Under the pieces are notes generated by a model. That model was given only the letters and a program-made list of their open reading frames with translations. It made no database searches and had not been told where the DNA came from. Both the position numbers and the translations under genes were made by a program. From PHAA01 sp963665865 (GTDB lineage: Bacteria; Bacillota; Syntrophomonadia; Syntrophomonadales; Syntrophomonadaceae), in the NCBI GenBank assembly GCA_963665865.2, contig CAXXWF010000001.1:2728001-2792000 (forward strand): a stretch of DNA of 64,000 bases, written 5' to 3'. Every line of letters begins with the position of its first letter. Position 1 is the first letter of the stretch. Of the stretch, positions 9,924 through 22,721 are shown piece by piece.

Positions 9924-9997
9924 TGGGACAACAAGGAGACAGGTCCGTTGTTCCACTTACCTAAACCATGGGAGTGGGACAGTGGACCTGTCCCACT
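9924..9997. repeat. Double palindrome of the GGGACA/TGTCCC family
   Basis: Two hairpins in the purB-purC gap. The first has stems TGGGACAAC/GTTGTTCCA (9924-9954), the second AGTGGGACAG/CTGTCCCACT (9973-9997). More GTCCC-rich sequence continues to about 10030. Same core as copies near 45.2, 58.2 and 59.0 kb. Confidence 0.75.
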
Positions 9998-10038
9998 TGT
10001 CCCAAGACCCGTCCCTCTGTCCCTACCCGTCTTGTCGT

Positions 10039-11334
10039 TTACGCCAAACCACAGCGTTTAAATATATAATCTACATTGGTGGTGTAAACTCCATAGTCAA
10101 ATATTTTATCAATCTCTTTAACGGATAGTTGGTTCATCATTGTTTCATCTTGCAGTACCAGTTCCTTAAAATCCAGCTTCTCGGTCCAACTCTGCATAGC
10201 TCTTTGCTGCACTATTTTGTAAGCCGGGTCCCGCTGCATACCTGTGCCCAACAGGGCCAGCAGCAACTGTTGGGAAAATACTAATCCCAAGGTCTTATCT
10301 ATATTCCGGGCCATATTATCCTCATATATAACCAGGCCTTCTACAACTCCAATAAATTTTTGCAGCATATAGTCCAGTAAAATACAACTGTCGGGAATAA
10401 TGACCCGTTCTACTGAAGAGTGAGTTAAATCTCTCTCATGCCACAGAGCTACATTTTCTAAAGCGGCTAAGGCATTGCCTCGCAGTACCCGGGATAGCCC
10501 GGCCACCCGTTCGCTCATCATAGGATTGCGTTTATGGGGCATAGCCGAAGATCCTTTTTGTCCCTTCTGAAAAGGTTCTTCCACCTCTAAGATTTCGGTT
10601 CTCTGCAGATTCCTTATCTCGGTAGCCATTTTTTCAATGGAACTGCCTATCACCGCCAACGTGGTCATAAATTGGGCATGGCGGTCGCGCTGAATGACCT
10701 GAGTTGATACCGGGCAGCACTTCAAGTCTATTTTAGCACAGACATATTCCTCCACTCGCGGATCCAGATGAGCAAAATTACCAACCGCTCCCGATATTGC
10801 TCCGTAGGCAATAACATCCCGGGCCTGCTGCAGCCGTTCCATGTCTCGCTCTATTTCACTGAACCATAGTGCCATTTTTAGCCCGAAGGTGGTCGGTTCC
10901 CCATGAACCCCATGGGTGCGCCCTATACACAAAGTATTTTTATATTTAATCGCCAAAGCGGCGATAACACTCTTCAACTTTTCTAGCTTTTCCATGATCA
11001 GATCCACTGAATCGCGCATCTGCATCGCCAGCCCAGTATCAAGTATGTCAGATGAAGTCATCCCCAGATGAATGTATTTGGATTCATCACCCACGAATTC
11101 ACCCACATTAGTCAGGAAGGCAATCACATCGTGTCTGACCTCCGCTTCGATTTCCTGAATACGTTCCACATCAAACTGAGCTTTGTCCTGAATAACCTTG
11201 ACCGCCTCTGCCGGAATCTTGCCCAGGCTGGCCCAGGCTTCACAGGCTGCAATCTCTATTTTTAACCAGTTGTTCAGTTTGTTCTTTTCCGACCATATTG
11301 CCCCCATGGCAGGCAGGGTATATCTCTCAATCAT
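10039..11334 (-). CDS. purB: Adenylosuccinate lyase (PurB)
   Basis: Fumarase-superfamily lyase acting twice in purine synthesis, on SAICAR and on adenylosuccinate. The 431 residues carry the superfamily signature SSAMPHKRNP, the early HLGMTSSD block and RTHGVHGEP. The ATG overlaps the purE stop as ATGA. This puts purB directly behind purE with no purK between them. Length is normal for the Firmicutes enzyme. Confidence 0.97.
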   Translation of the reverse strand: MIERYTLPAMGAIWSEKNKLNNWLKIEIAACEAWASLGKIPAEAVKVIQDKAQFDVERIQEIEAEVRHDVIAFLTNVGEFVGDESKYIHLGMTSSDILDTGLAMQMRDSVDLIMEKLEKLKSVIAALAIKYKNTLCIGRTHGVHGEPTTFGLKMALWFSEIERDMERLQQARDVIAYGAISGAVGNFAHLDPRVEEYVCAKIDLKCCPVSTQVIQRDRHAQFMTTLAVIGSSIEKMATEIRNLQRTEILEVEEPFQKGQKGSSAMPHKRNPMMSERVAGLSRVLRGNALAALENVALWHERDLTHSSVERVIIPDSCILLDYMLQKFIGVVEGLVIYEDNMARNIDKTLGLVFSQQLLLALLGTGMQRDPAYKIVQQRAMQSWTEKLDFKELVLQDETMMNQLSVKEIDKIFDYGVYTTNVDYIFKRCGLA

Positions 11335-11852
11335 TTTTGGTCCCCCTTATGTAGGTAGTCTTTTATTCCCAGCTCTTTTAGCTTTCGGTCCTTCTCCAGA
11401 ACATTTTGCGCCATATTCTGTCGGTAAAGAATGAGTTTTTCCCGCAGACCCGCATCCTTGATAGCAATCATTTCTATAGCTAAGAGAGCCGCATTGGCAC
11501 TGCCGTTAATAGCAACAGTGGCCACGGGAATTCCCTTGGGCATTTGAACTATAGAATATAGTGAATCTAACCCTGATAATGTGCTGGTCTTTATTGGAAC
11601 TCCTACAACCGGCAGGATCGTATAAGCGGCTATAACACCGGGCAGGTGGGCCGCCCCCCCCGCTCCCGCAATGATTACCACTACTCCTCGTTCCACGGCA
11701 GTTAGAGCATAATCAGCGGTTTCTTTGGGTAAACGATGGGCTGAACAAACAGTGACATCATAACTAACCCCAAACTCTTCCAGTACGTCGACAGCTTCCT
11801 GCATAATCGTCAAATCAGAATCGCTGCCCATTATGATTCCTACAGCGGGCAT
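11331..11852 (-). CDS. purE: N5-CAIR mutase (PurE)
   Basis: Carboxylation step producing CAIR. The 173 residues include the motifs MGSDSDL, SAHRLP and AGAGGAAHLPG, which resemble class I PurE. Class I normally needs PurK to supply N5-CAIR, yet purK is missing here. I chose the ATG at 11852; a GTG at 11864 abuts GAGGA and is less likely. It is the first gene of the pur operon, behind a riboswitch-controlled leader of about 210 bases. Confidence 0.96.
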   Translation of the reverse strand: MPAVGIIMGSDSDLTIMQEAVDVLEEFGVSYDVTVCSAHRLPKETADYALTAVERGVVVIIAGAGGAAHLPGVIAAYTILPVVGVPIKTSTLSGLDSLYSIVQMPKGIPVATVAINGSANAALLAIEMIAIKDAGLREKLILYRQNMAQNVLEKDRKLKELGIKDYLHKGDQK

Positions 11853-11892
11853 ATTGTCCTTCACTCCTCAAAACAATTTGGGTATTTTCAAT

Positions 11893-11949
11893 GGTAAAAA
11901 TATTTAAACCCAGATGGACAGGTTCGTAAACGAAACCTATCCGCCTGGG
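11893..11949 (-). terminator. Riboswitch-controlled intrinsic terminator upstream of purE
   Basis: On the minus strand a long hairpin pairs CCCAG with CTGGG and GGTTTCG with CGAACC around a TTTA loop, followed by TTTAAATATTTTT. Its 5' arm starts with the CCCAGG that ends the aptamer, so aptamer and terminator should exclude each other. This would be the expression platform deciding read-through into the pur operon. Confidence 0.8.
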
Positions 11950-12037
11950 CTTTTATCCCTATACGGTGTAGCGCTACAGCGCCTGTGTCACTCGGACCTG
12001 TCCATGTCAAACCCATGCGGAACCCTAGACACACTTT
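11935..12037 (-). promoter_or_regulatory. ykkC-class riboswitch, probably PRPP-sensing (subtype 2b)
   Basis: The minus strand shows the ykkC consensus blocks in order and spacing: CTAGGGTTCCGC (12028-12017), GGTCCGAGTGACACAG, ACACCG, and AGGGATAAAAGCCCAGG (11958-11942). ykkC subtypes sense guanidine, ppGpp, PRPP or nucleotide diphosphates. A copy heading a de novo purine operon is typical of the PRPP subtype, where PRPP favours read-through. Class assignment comes from sequence; ligand assignment from context. No guanine aptamer is visible in tandem. Confidence 0.85.
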
Positions 12038-12070
12038 CGCGTTTCTCGCATATTTGTTTTATATATCCTG

Positions 12071-12099
12071 ATATTAACAAAGCTTTCCCTCTATGTCAA
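12071..12099 (-). promoter_or_regulatory. Sigma-A promoter of the pur operon
   Basis: Minus strand: -35 TTGACA (12099-12094), 17-base spacer, -10 TAATAT (12076-12071). Transcription should begin near 12064, some 30 bases before the riboswitch core. Confidence 0.85.
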
Positions 12100-12235
12100 C
12101 TTCCCTGGGCATTACCCCGCATAAAAGACAAGGATTGGGGGGCTCCGTTCCAATTACAGGTCTGTCCTGGTGAACTATCGACTGCGGCTCAAGCTGGAAA
12201 TATTCCGATTGGTTGAGTCCAACATTTCTTCGTCA

Positions 12236-12600
12236 ATGTCCAGCTCCTGAGACTACCGCAGGGAAAATTCCCGCCGTGTTTCCTGCTGTGGGTCAGGCTC
12301 ACTCTGCTGTGGTTGGTTGTCTTCCAACATCTCTCTGTTAATATCCAGCGCCTGAGGCTGCCGCAGAGAAAATTCCCGCCGTGTTTCCTGCTGTGGGTCA
12401 GGCTCACTCTGCTGTGGTTGGTTGTCTTCCAACATCTCTCTGTTAATATCCAGTGCCTGAGGCTGCCGCAGAGAAAATTCCCGCCGTGCTTCCTGCTGTG
12501 GGTCAGGCTCGCTCTGTTGCGATCGGCTGTCTTGCAACATTTCTCCGTTAATATCCAGCACCTGAGGCTGCCACAGAGAAAATTCTCCCTGGAAAGAATC
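12236..12600. repeat. 105-bp tandem repeat coding 35-residue units
   Basis: The block starting AATTCCCGCC recurs at 12266, 12371 and 12476, and in a diverged form at 12581: exactly 105 bases apart, hence in frame. The two middle units are almost identical, so the array is young or homogenised. A degraded fifth unit continues below 12253, after the stop codon. Confidence 0.9.
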
Positions 12601-12939
12601 CATATCATTTTTCTTAGGTTCAGACTCTTCTGTATCTAAACCGTTTGCATTGATTTCTTGAATTAGCTCAGCTATCTTTTGTTCTATACAGGCTATGCAC
12701 TTCTGCTGGGGATCTATTACACTTTGCATATTTGCCATGATCTTCTCTACTCTAAGTTCAGCATTGAGGGTAATTTCCCGAGCTATTCTTTCGCTTTCAG
12801 CCAGCGCCCCATTGACATAATCCGATCCGGCTATACAGGCAACAATTTGCGCTGATAAATCAGCATTCTTCTGCAAAGTCATTTCATTTGCAGCACGAAT
12901 TTCATTAAGTTCAATTGACAATGCGTTTATGCGTGCCAC
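12253..12939 (-). CDS. DivIVA-like coiled-coil protein with 35-residue C-terminal repeats
   Basis: Function unknown. Residues 1-105 are mostly helical and rich in A, E, I and K, like the C-terminal coiled coil of DivIVA/GpsB proteins (ALAESERIAREITLNAELRV). From about residue 115 there are 35-residue units built on REFSLRQPQALDINREMLED plus QQSEPDPQQE. The stop is a TAG where other units have CAG (LRQ), and repeat-like sequence continues in frame after it to a TAG at 12175, suggesting recent truncation by about 25 residues. The start is uncertain: the GTG at 12939 has no clear ribosome site. It lies 73 bases after a similar coiled-coil gene. Confidence 0.65.
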   Translation of the reverse strand: MARINALSIELNEIRAANEMTLQKNADLSAQIVACIAGSDYVNGALAESERIAREITLNAELRVEKIMANMQSVIDPQQKCIACIEQKIAELIQEINANGLDTEESEPKKNDMDSFQGEFSLWQPQVLDINGEMLQDSRSQQSEPDPQQEARREFSLRQPQALDINREMLEDNQPQQSEPDPQQETRREFSLRQPQALDINREMLEDNQPQQSEPDPQQETRREFSLR

Positions 12940-13012
12940 ATTAATATTTAAAGATTCATTGGTATTATTGATATTATCTATGACAAATACCCTCTTCTAT
13001 GCTACTTCCGGT

Positions 13013-13492
13013 TTAACCAATAAGCTTTTGGTCGTTTTTCTTTTCTTTGGCAACCAGAGTGGGAGTGAAAATCACATCATATTCAGGATCCATTATTTTC
13101 TCCAGCGATGATTTGTATTGATCAAGACATTCACTAAACTCTTGTTTAAAATCTTTTGCTTTCATCCGCAGTAGTTCCAGTTCTAGGTTCTTATGGCGCA
13201 GTTCCTCATCTGTCTCCTGTATAAGGATTTCCGCCCTGGCACGTGCCTGGGCTTCGAACTTCTGAGCATTTATTTGTGCATTTATCATTACCTGAGCAAT
13301 CTGACGTTCTTTACTAAGGTATTCTTCTAACCTATTTTGCAGCTCTGCCCTCTTGGTTTGGGACTCCATTAACTTATCTTGAGTTTGTACAATTTGGGCC
13401 TGCAAAGTTTGAATTTTAAGCTGGTATTCGGAGTCACTGCGTTCCTTTTCATCGTTCATTTTTTTAGTGTTACGGCCAAAAAGTATCCCCAT
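13013..13492 (-). CDS. DivIVA-like coiled-coil protein
   Basis: 159 residues, not confidently assignable. The sequence is heptad-rich from about residue 15 to 140. The stretch NAQKFEAQARARAEILIQE followed by EELRHKNLELELLR resembles the membrane-curvature-associated coiled coil of DivIVA, but the N-terminal lipid-binding module is not obvious. The ATG at 13492 follows GGGAGGG. It forms a two-gene unit with the repeat protein downstream. A leader of ~200 bases with a strong stem precedes it. Confidence 0.7.
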   Translation of the reverse strand: MGILFGRNTKKMNDEKERSDSEYQLKIQTLQAQIVQTQDKLMESQTKRAELQNRLEEYLSKERQIAQVMINAQINAQKFEAQARARAEILIQETDEELRHKNLELELLRMKAKDFKQEFSECLDQYKSSLEKIMDPEYDVIFTPTLVAKEKKNDQKLIG

Positions 13493-13611
13493 TCAAAATC
13501 CCTCCCAGATATTTTCATGTTGGTATACACTATAGCTTTAACATAGCTGTTGTTCCAGCTGGAATAGAAAACCAGCTAATGCAGATTGCATAGTAGGTTG
13601 ATATCTACTCT

Positions 13612-13706
13612 ATATGTTCTGGCGACCTAGGTAGTCATAGCCTTTCGACAAGTTTGCTATTATCCGATATTTAGTCATTAGAACATATTGTGTCTAGTAT
13701 ATTATA
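13612..13706 (-). promoter_or_regulatory. Promoter -10 and structured 5' leader of the coiled-coil operon (unassigned RNA)
   Basis: Minus strand: TATAAT at 13706-13701 (weak -35), then a perfect 9-bp stem ATATGTTCT/AGAACATAT (13688-13680 with 13620-13612). It encloses a 59-base core with an inner ATAGC/GCTAT hairpin and the words GCAAACTTG, TCGAAAG and CTACCTAGGTCGCC. GCAAA-N4-UCGAAAG-N4-UGAC has the same spacing as the 5' half of the GEMM-I riboswitches at 33.1 kb, but the ACGCAAA that follows there is absent here. Two more hairpins follow, without a U-tract. The gap 13493-13758 holds nothing else I recognise. Confidence 0.45.
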
Positions 13707-13758
13707 GAATAATGGTTAATGGCAAAATTAATCCATTGTTTTACCAAAAGAAACTAAT

Positions 13759-15291
13759 TTATTCCCACTCTATCGTTCCGGGAGGCTTGCTGGTAATATC
13801 ATAAGCAACCCGATTCACACCCCGCACCTCATTAACGATGCGGCGAGCCATTATATCTAATAGATCATAAGGTAAATGAGCCCATTCAGCGGTCATCGCG
13901 TCATCACTGACCACTGCCCGAATTATTATCGGATAAGCATAAGTACGGGCATCCCCCATAACCCCTACGCTCTTAATGGGTGGAAGCACCGCAAAAGCCT
14001 GCCAGATTTCTCTTTCTAAACCGGCTTTTTTTATTTCCTCCCGCACTATGTAATCGGCATCCTGCAAAATCTTCACTTTTTCTGGAGTTACTTCTTCCAG
14101 CACTCTTACTCCCAAACCCGGTCCGGGGAATGGCTGCCGCCAGACTATTTCATCGGATATACCCAATTTTTCACCGATAACCCTGACCTCATCTTTGAAT
14201 AACAACCGCAAAGGCTCGATCAGTTCAAATTGCATATCTTCGGGCAGTCCTCCCACGTTATGATGACTCTTAATTGTATGGGCAGTTTTAGTTCCGCTTT
14301 CCACCACGTCGGGATAGATAGTACCCTGCACCAGGTAATCAATCTTACCTAACTTTTGAGCCTCGGCCTCAAACACCCTTATGAATTCTTCGCCAATTAT
14401 TTTGCGCTTTTGCTCCGGTTCGGAAACCCCGGCTAATTTATTCAAAAATCGTTCTTTTGAATCAGAGATAATCAGATTCATCTGCATCTGATTTTTGAAG
14501 GTCTCAATAAGTGATTCAGTTTCTCCTTTACGCATCAACCCATTGTCTACATATACACATACCAGTTGATCACCAATTGCCTGGTGAACCATGGTAGCCG
14601 CAACTGAAGAATCGACTCCCCCGCTCAGACCACAGAGAACCTTTTTGTCCCCAACTTTTTTTTGGATAGCCTGAATGGTTTCGGCAATATAATCACTAAG
14701 ATCCCAATCACCTTTTAATTTACACACTTCAAACAGAAAATTTTTCAATATCGTCTGTCCTTCAATGGTATGCCTTACCTCAGGGTGAAATTGTACTCCG
14801 TATAATTGGGCAGAGGGATTACTAAACGCTGCCACCAGACAATTGTCAGTGCTGGCTGAAACAGCAAATCCTGCCGGTATAGCATTAATAGAATCTCCGT
14901 GGCTCATCCAGACCTGAGTATGCGAGGCAACGCCTTTAAATAAAGCATCATCACCAATTAGGGTGAGTTGCGAGCGCCCGTATTCCCTTAACTCACTAGC
15001 AAGGACTTTTCCGCCCAGCTCCTGAGCAATAAGCTGCATCCCGTAACATATTCCCAAGACCGGAATTCCCATCGAAAAAATACGGGGGTCGCAGGCTGGA
15101 GCATCAGTTACATGTACGCTGGACGGCCCTCCGGTGAGGATAATGGCCGCCGGTTTTTTTGCCTGTACCTCATCAAAGGAAATATTAAAAGGAACCATTT
15201 CACTGTATACAGATAACTCCCTGACCCGGCGGGCAATCAGTTGATTATATTGACCTCCAAAGTCAAGGACAAGTACTACTTCTTTTTCCAT
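13759..15291 (-). CDS. guaA: GMP synthase, glutamine-hydrolysing (GuaA)
   Basis: Converts XMP to GMP. The 510 residues hold an N-terminal amidotransferase (GGQYNQLIARRVRE, nucleophile in GICYGMQ, GVQFHPEV), an ATP-pyrophosphatase domain with the P-loop GLSGGVDSSVAA, and a C-terminal dimerisation domain ending KPPGTIEWE. GAGGTG precedes the ATG. It lies ten bases behind hpt, so salvage and GMP formation share a transcript. Confidence 0.97.
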   Translation of the reverse strand: MEKEVVLVLDFGGQYNQLIARRVRELSVYSEMVPFNISFDEVQAKKPAAIILTGGPSSVHVTDAPACDPRIFSMGIPVLGICYGMQLIAQELGGKVLASELREYGRSQLTLIGDDALFKGVASHTQVWMSHGDSINAIPAGFAVSASTDNCLVAAFSNPSAQLYGVQFHPEVRHTIEGQTILKNFLFEVCKLKGDWDLSDYIAETIQAIQKKVGDKKVLCGLSGGVDSSVAATMVHQAIGDQLVCVYVDNGLMRKGETESLIETFKNQMQMNLIISDSKERFLNKLAGVSEPEQKRKIIGEEFIRVFEAEAQKLGKIDYLVQGTIYPDVVESGTKTAHTIKSHHNVGGLPEDMQFELIEPLRLLFKDEVRVIGEKLGISDEIVWRQPFPGPGLGVRVLEEVTPEKVKILQDADYIVREEIKKAGLEREIWQAFAVLPPIKSVGVMGDARTYAYPIIIRAVVSDDAMTAEWAHLPYDLLDIMARRIVNEVRGVNRVAYDITSKPPGTIEWE

Positions 15292-15301
15292 GTTTGCACC
15301 T

Positions 15302-15841
15302 CTACTTTTTATATACTGCTGGGCTTAAAATGCCAATAACCGGATAATTTCTATATCGTTCGGCGTAATCCAACCCCCAGCCAACTATGAATAGATCCTC
15401 AATTGAAAAGCCGGTATAATCTGGTTTGATTGTGCTTTTACGCCGTGATGGTTTGTCCAGCAGGCAGCAAATCCGCAGGCTTCTGGGCCCCCGTTTCTTT
15501 AATATTTCACTAATGTAATTGAGGGTTAAGCCGGTATCGATAATATCTTCAACAATTAGCACATTTTTACCCTCAATGGATTCCTCCAAGTCTTTCATTA
15601 TTCGCACCTCACCCGATGAAACCGTGGAATGACCATAACTTGATACATCCATAAAATCAAGCTGCACGGGTAGATCAATTTCTCTGACCAGGTCAGCCAT
15701 AAAAATAAAGGCACCTTTAAGTATGCCCACCACCAGAATTTCTTGGCCGGCATAATCATGGGTTATTTCTCGGCCTAGTTCTTTAATTTTTAATCTAACT
15801 TCTTCTTCGGTAAACAATACCTCGACTTCTTCCAGGTTCAC
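15302..15841 (-). CDS. hpt: Hypoxanthine phosphoribosyltransferase (Hpt)
   Basis: Purine salvage from hypoxanthine or guanine plus PRPP. The 179-residue product starts at a GTG (15841), seven bases after GGAGGG; a longer reading begins upstream of the promoter -10 and is excluded. The PRPP loop VLIVEDIIDTGLTL and the FIVGWGLDYAERYRNYP block are intact. First gene of an hpt-guaA unit. Confidence 0.95.
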   Translation of the reverse strand: MNLEEVEVLFTEEEVRLKIKELGREITHDYAGQEILVVGILKGAFIFMADLVREIDLPVQLDFMDVSSYGHSTVSSGEVRIMKDLEESIEGKNVLIVEDIIDTGLTLNYISEILKKRGPRSLRICCLLDKPSRRKSTIKPDYTGFSIEDLFIVGWGLDYAERYRNYPVIGILSPAVYKK

Positions 15842-15863
15842 AGTAATTCCCTCCTTATGAAGG

Positions 15864-15892
15864 ATTATAACAACAAGTCCCCTAGGGTGCAA
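15864..15892 (-). promoter_or_regulatory. Sigma-A promoter for hpt-guaA
   Basis: Minus strand TTGCAC (15892-15887), 17-base spacer, TATAAT (15869-15864). The predicted start lies only about 15 bases before the hpt GTG, leaving a very short leader. Confidence 0.75.
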
Positions 15893-15991
15893 CGAAAGAG
15901 CACAGAGTCTTTAAAAGCAGTCAGTTATATGCTAATATTTTGCCATCGAGTCTTCTCCAAACCGTATTTCAAAGGAAAGGTAGGCAGGCAC

Positions 15992-16396
15992 GTGAAAATC
16001 GAAGTTCTAGACCTGCACGGGTTAAATATTAACGAGTCCCGGGAGAAAACCCAACAAAATATTGATTGGGCTATCCGGCATGGGGTGGATGTCCTGGTGA
16101 TAAACCATGGCAAAGGGCATCACAGCAAGGTCGGTTTATCTGTCGTTAAGTCTGAAATTAGAAAGATGCTTAAAGAATACCTTTCACTTAAGGAGAATGG
16201 TTACCGGGTGATTTACGGAGAGTCGGACCTTCCCATCGCTCTAACCTATAATGAGGGAAATACCCTGATTGTTGCCCGAGGTCTGGAATCAGAGTACATC
16301 GGCGGACACGTGCAGCAGGACAAAAATCAACGCATATTCTCAGACGATGGTAAACAGGATAGAAAAGCCCAGAAGCGTTGGCGAAGGGACCGTTAG
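15992..16396 (+). CDS. Smr-domain protein
   Basis: Small stand-alone Smr (MutS2 C-terminal-type) protein, a fold linked to RNA or branched-DNA nicking. With a GTG start at 15992 it has 134 residues. VLDLHGLNINESREK is the DLHG motif, and VLVINHGKGHHSK corresponds to the HGKG motif. The tail is basic. A longer reading from 15857 adds 45 residues that run through the divergent hpt promoter, so it is unlikely. It overlaps the stop of the convergent PAP2 gene by four bases. Confidence 0.8.
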   Translation: MKIEVLDLHGLNINESREKTQQNIDWAIRHGVDVLVINHGKGHHSKVGLSVVKSEIRKMLKEYLSLKENGYRVIYGESDLPIALTYNEGNTLIVARGLESEYIGGHVQQDKNQRIFSDDGKQDRKAQKRWRRDR

Positions 16397-16977
16397 TTCA
16401 CCTCATACTTCTTCTTAACAAACTGCAAGCCCTTAATACTGCTGATTAGGCAGATGAAGCCAAACAAGAAACCAGCCAACACATCACTGGTATAATGTAC
16501 ATTAAGATAAATCCGACTAAACCCTATTATAAAAACCAGTAAATACAGACCCGCTGCTAGGCACCTGGTATACTTACTTCTGCCCTGACTCAATAGCAAT
16601 AAGGCCAGGAATCCGTAAAATGCCATAGAGACCATGGCATGCCCACTGGGAAAACTATATCCTCCAGCCGCTGTCAAGGCCAGTCCTGTAGGCCGGCTGC
16701 GTTCAAACCATAACTTTAATAAATCATCTAATACCCAGGCTGAGATCAAACTGATATTTAAGAAGACGGCTTCCAATATTTTTTTCTTCTTGACTAAATA
16801 GATGCTAACAAGAGGGGATAAAACCAGATAGGTTAGCACAAAACCCATATAAGTAATAACAAGCATAATATTGGTTAACCACGGTGTTTGGATTGAAGGT
16901 ATCCAATGATAGATTGCCTGATCCAGCCTCCAGAAGCCATTCAATAATCTATAAAAGCCAAGGTCCGTTATCGCCAA
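16393..16977 (-). CDS. PAP2-superfamily membrane phosphatase
   Basis: Likely undecaprenyl-diphosphate or lipid phosphatase in the cytoplasmic membrane. The three PAP2 motifs are present: KLWFERSRP, YSFPSGHAM and SRIYLNVHYTSDVLAG, with five to six hydrophobic segments. A TTG at 16977 has GAGGTG six bases upstream; a GTG at 16986 lies inside that ribosome site, so I prefer the TTG. Confidence 0.88.
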   Translation of the reverse strand: MAITDLGFYRLLNGFWRLDQAIYHWIPSIQTPWLTNIMLVITYMGFVLTYLVLSPLVSIYLVKKKKILEAVFLNISLISAWVLDDLLKLWFERSRPTGLALTAAGGYSFPSGHAMVSMAFYGFLALLLLSQGRSKYTRCLAAGLYLLVFIIGFSRIYLNVHYTSDVLAGFLFGFICLISSIKGLQFVKKKYEVN

Positions 16978-17079
16978 TTCTATCACCTCTATTGCAATAT
17001 TGTGCCGTAATTACATATAAAATGCAAATCTAATCGGTATGTTTTTTACTCCACGCCTGACCTTTTTAAGTTAGGATAC

Positions 17080-17116
17080 AAAAACAGCTTCGTGGTTAAG
17101 CAAAGCTGTTTTAAAT
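17080..17116 (-). terminator. Terminator of the rRNA operon
   Basis: Minus strand AAAACAGCTT / AAGCTGTTTTT hairpin just after 5S, ending in a T-run. Confidence 0.8.
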
Positions 17117-17126
17117 AAAAATTAAA

Positions 17127-17241
17127 TCCTGGCGACGTCCTACTCTCCCACAGAGAACTGCAGTACCATTGGCGCTGGAGAGCTTAACTGCCGTGTTCGG
17201 GATGGGAACGGGTGTAGCCTCTCCGCTATAGTCACCAGGAA
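17127..17241 (-). rRNA. rrf: 5S ribosomal RNA
   Basis: About 115 bases beginning TCCTGGTGAC on the minus strand and closing with the complementary GTCGCCAGGA. Internal GGGAACGGGTGT-type loop sequence is conserved. Last gene of the operon. Confidence 0.95.
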
Positions 17242-17429
17242 ATTTGATTACATATTTAGTTATGTATCCGCGATCTTAAAGATCTTTCCGCCCTACCCTT
17301 CGGTCGGGCATCTGATATCGTGGTATTTCATTCTTCGTTTGACTCAGATGAAACACACAAGATCTCTGAAAACTGCACAAGAATATAAGAAGTAGGAAGA
17401 GTTTAGGTTCTCTACGAGAAATCATAATT

Positions 17430-20428
<2,999 letters not shown>

Positions 20429-20648
20429 TATTTTATTGGTAATAACACACCCTCATGTGTTATTACCTTTTTCCTCGCGAGAGAACTTTCCTCTAGTTAC
20501 TCCTTAATCAGCCTTACGCTTCTTTTTCGAGTCTCTAGTGAATTGTTCCTACTTCGTTATTCTTATCTTGTGCAGTTTTCAAAGATCTTTTTGCGCCCGT
20601 AGGCCTGTGAACTTCCTTATTATATATCGCCCACAATAAAATTAATTA

Positions 20649-20724
20649 TGGTGGAGATGACAGGGTTCGAACCTGCGACCCCCTGCGTGCAAAGCAGGTG
20701 CTCTCCCAACTGAGCTACATCCCC
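20649..20724 (-). tRNA. tRNA-Ala (TGC)
   Basis: 76 bases starting GGGGATGTAGCTCAG with anticodon TGC, T-loop GGTTCGAACCC and an encoded CCA end. Located in the 16S-23S spacer. Confidence 0.96.
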
Positions 20725-20728
20725 ATAA

Positions 20729-20805
<77 letters not shown>

Positions 20806-21142
20806 CCAAAAAATCATCGGCAGTCAGCCGTTCCGGCTTCTACTTGCCGATACTAGGTGACAAACTGTCACCGTCGCACCGACTGACAGACTTTCGGCCT
20901 CCTGTTTGCATTGCTAGCTACCGTCGCCTATTAGCCTAAATCATCAGTGGTCAGGTTATTTAACCTTTTATACATCTATGTCAGATAACAGCGCTACCAA
21001 CACACAGATAATCCCGCCTAGACGGGATATGTCGTTTAAGGTAATCCCATCGAAATGGGAGATATATAAAACGAACAAGAGAAAGAGAAGAGATCGACCG
21101 ATAGGAATTTAGATATGTCGGTCAGACATATCAATTCTCCTT

Positions 21143-22696
<1,554 letters not shown>

Positions 22697-22721
22697 ATAT
22701 TAATATAGTGACTTCCCCTTG

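Noticed and set aside
12041..12070. Guanine aptamer in tandem with the ykkC element
   Set aside because: Only about 30 bases separate the promoter from the ykkC core and no TATA...CTACC-type purine aptamer core is present.
12189..12639. Repeat-containing ORFs in other frames over the 105-bp array
   Set aside because: Because the unit is a multiple of three every frame stays open; the frame with the coiled-coil N-terminus is the coding one.
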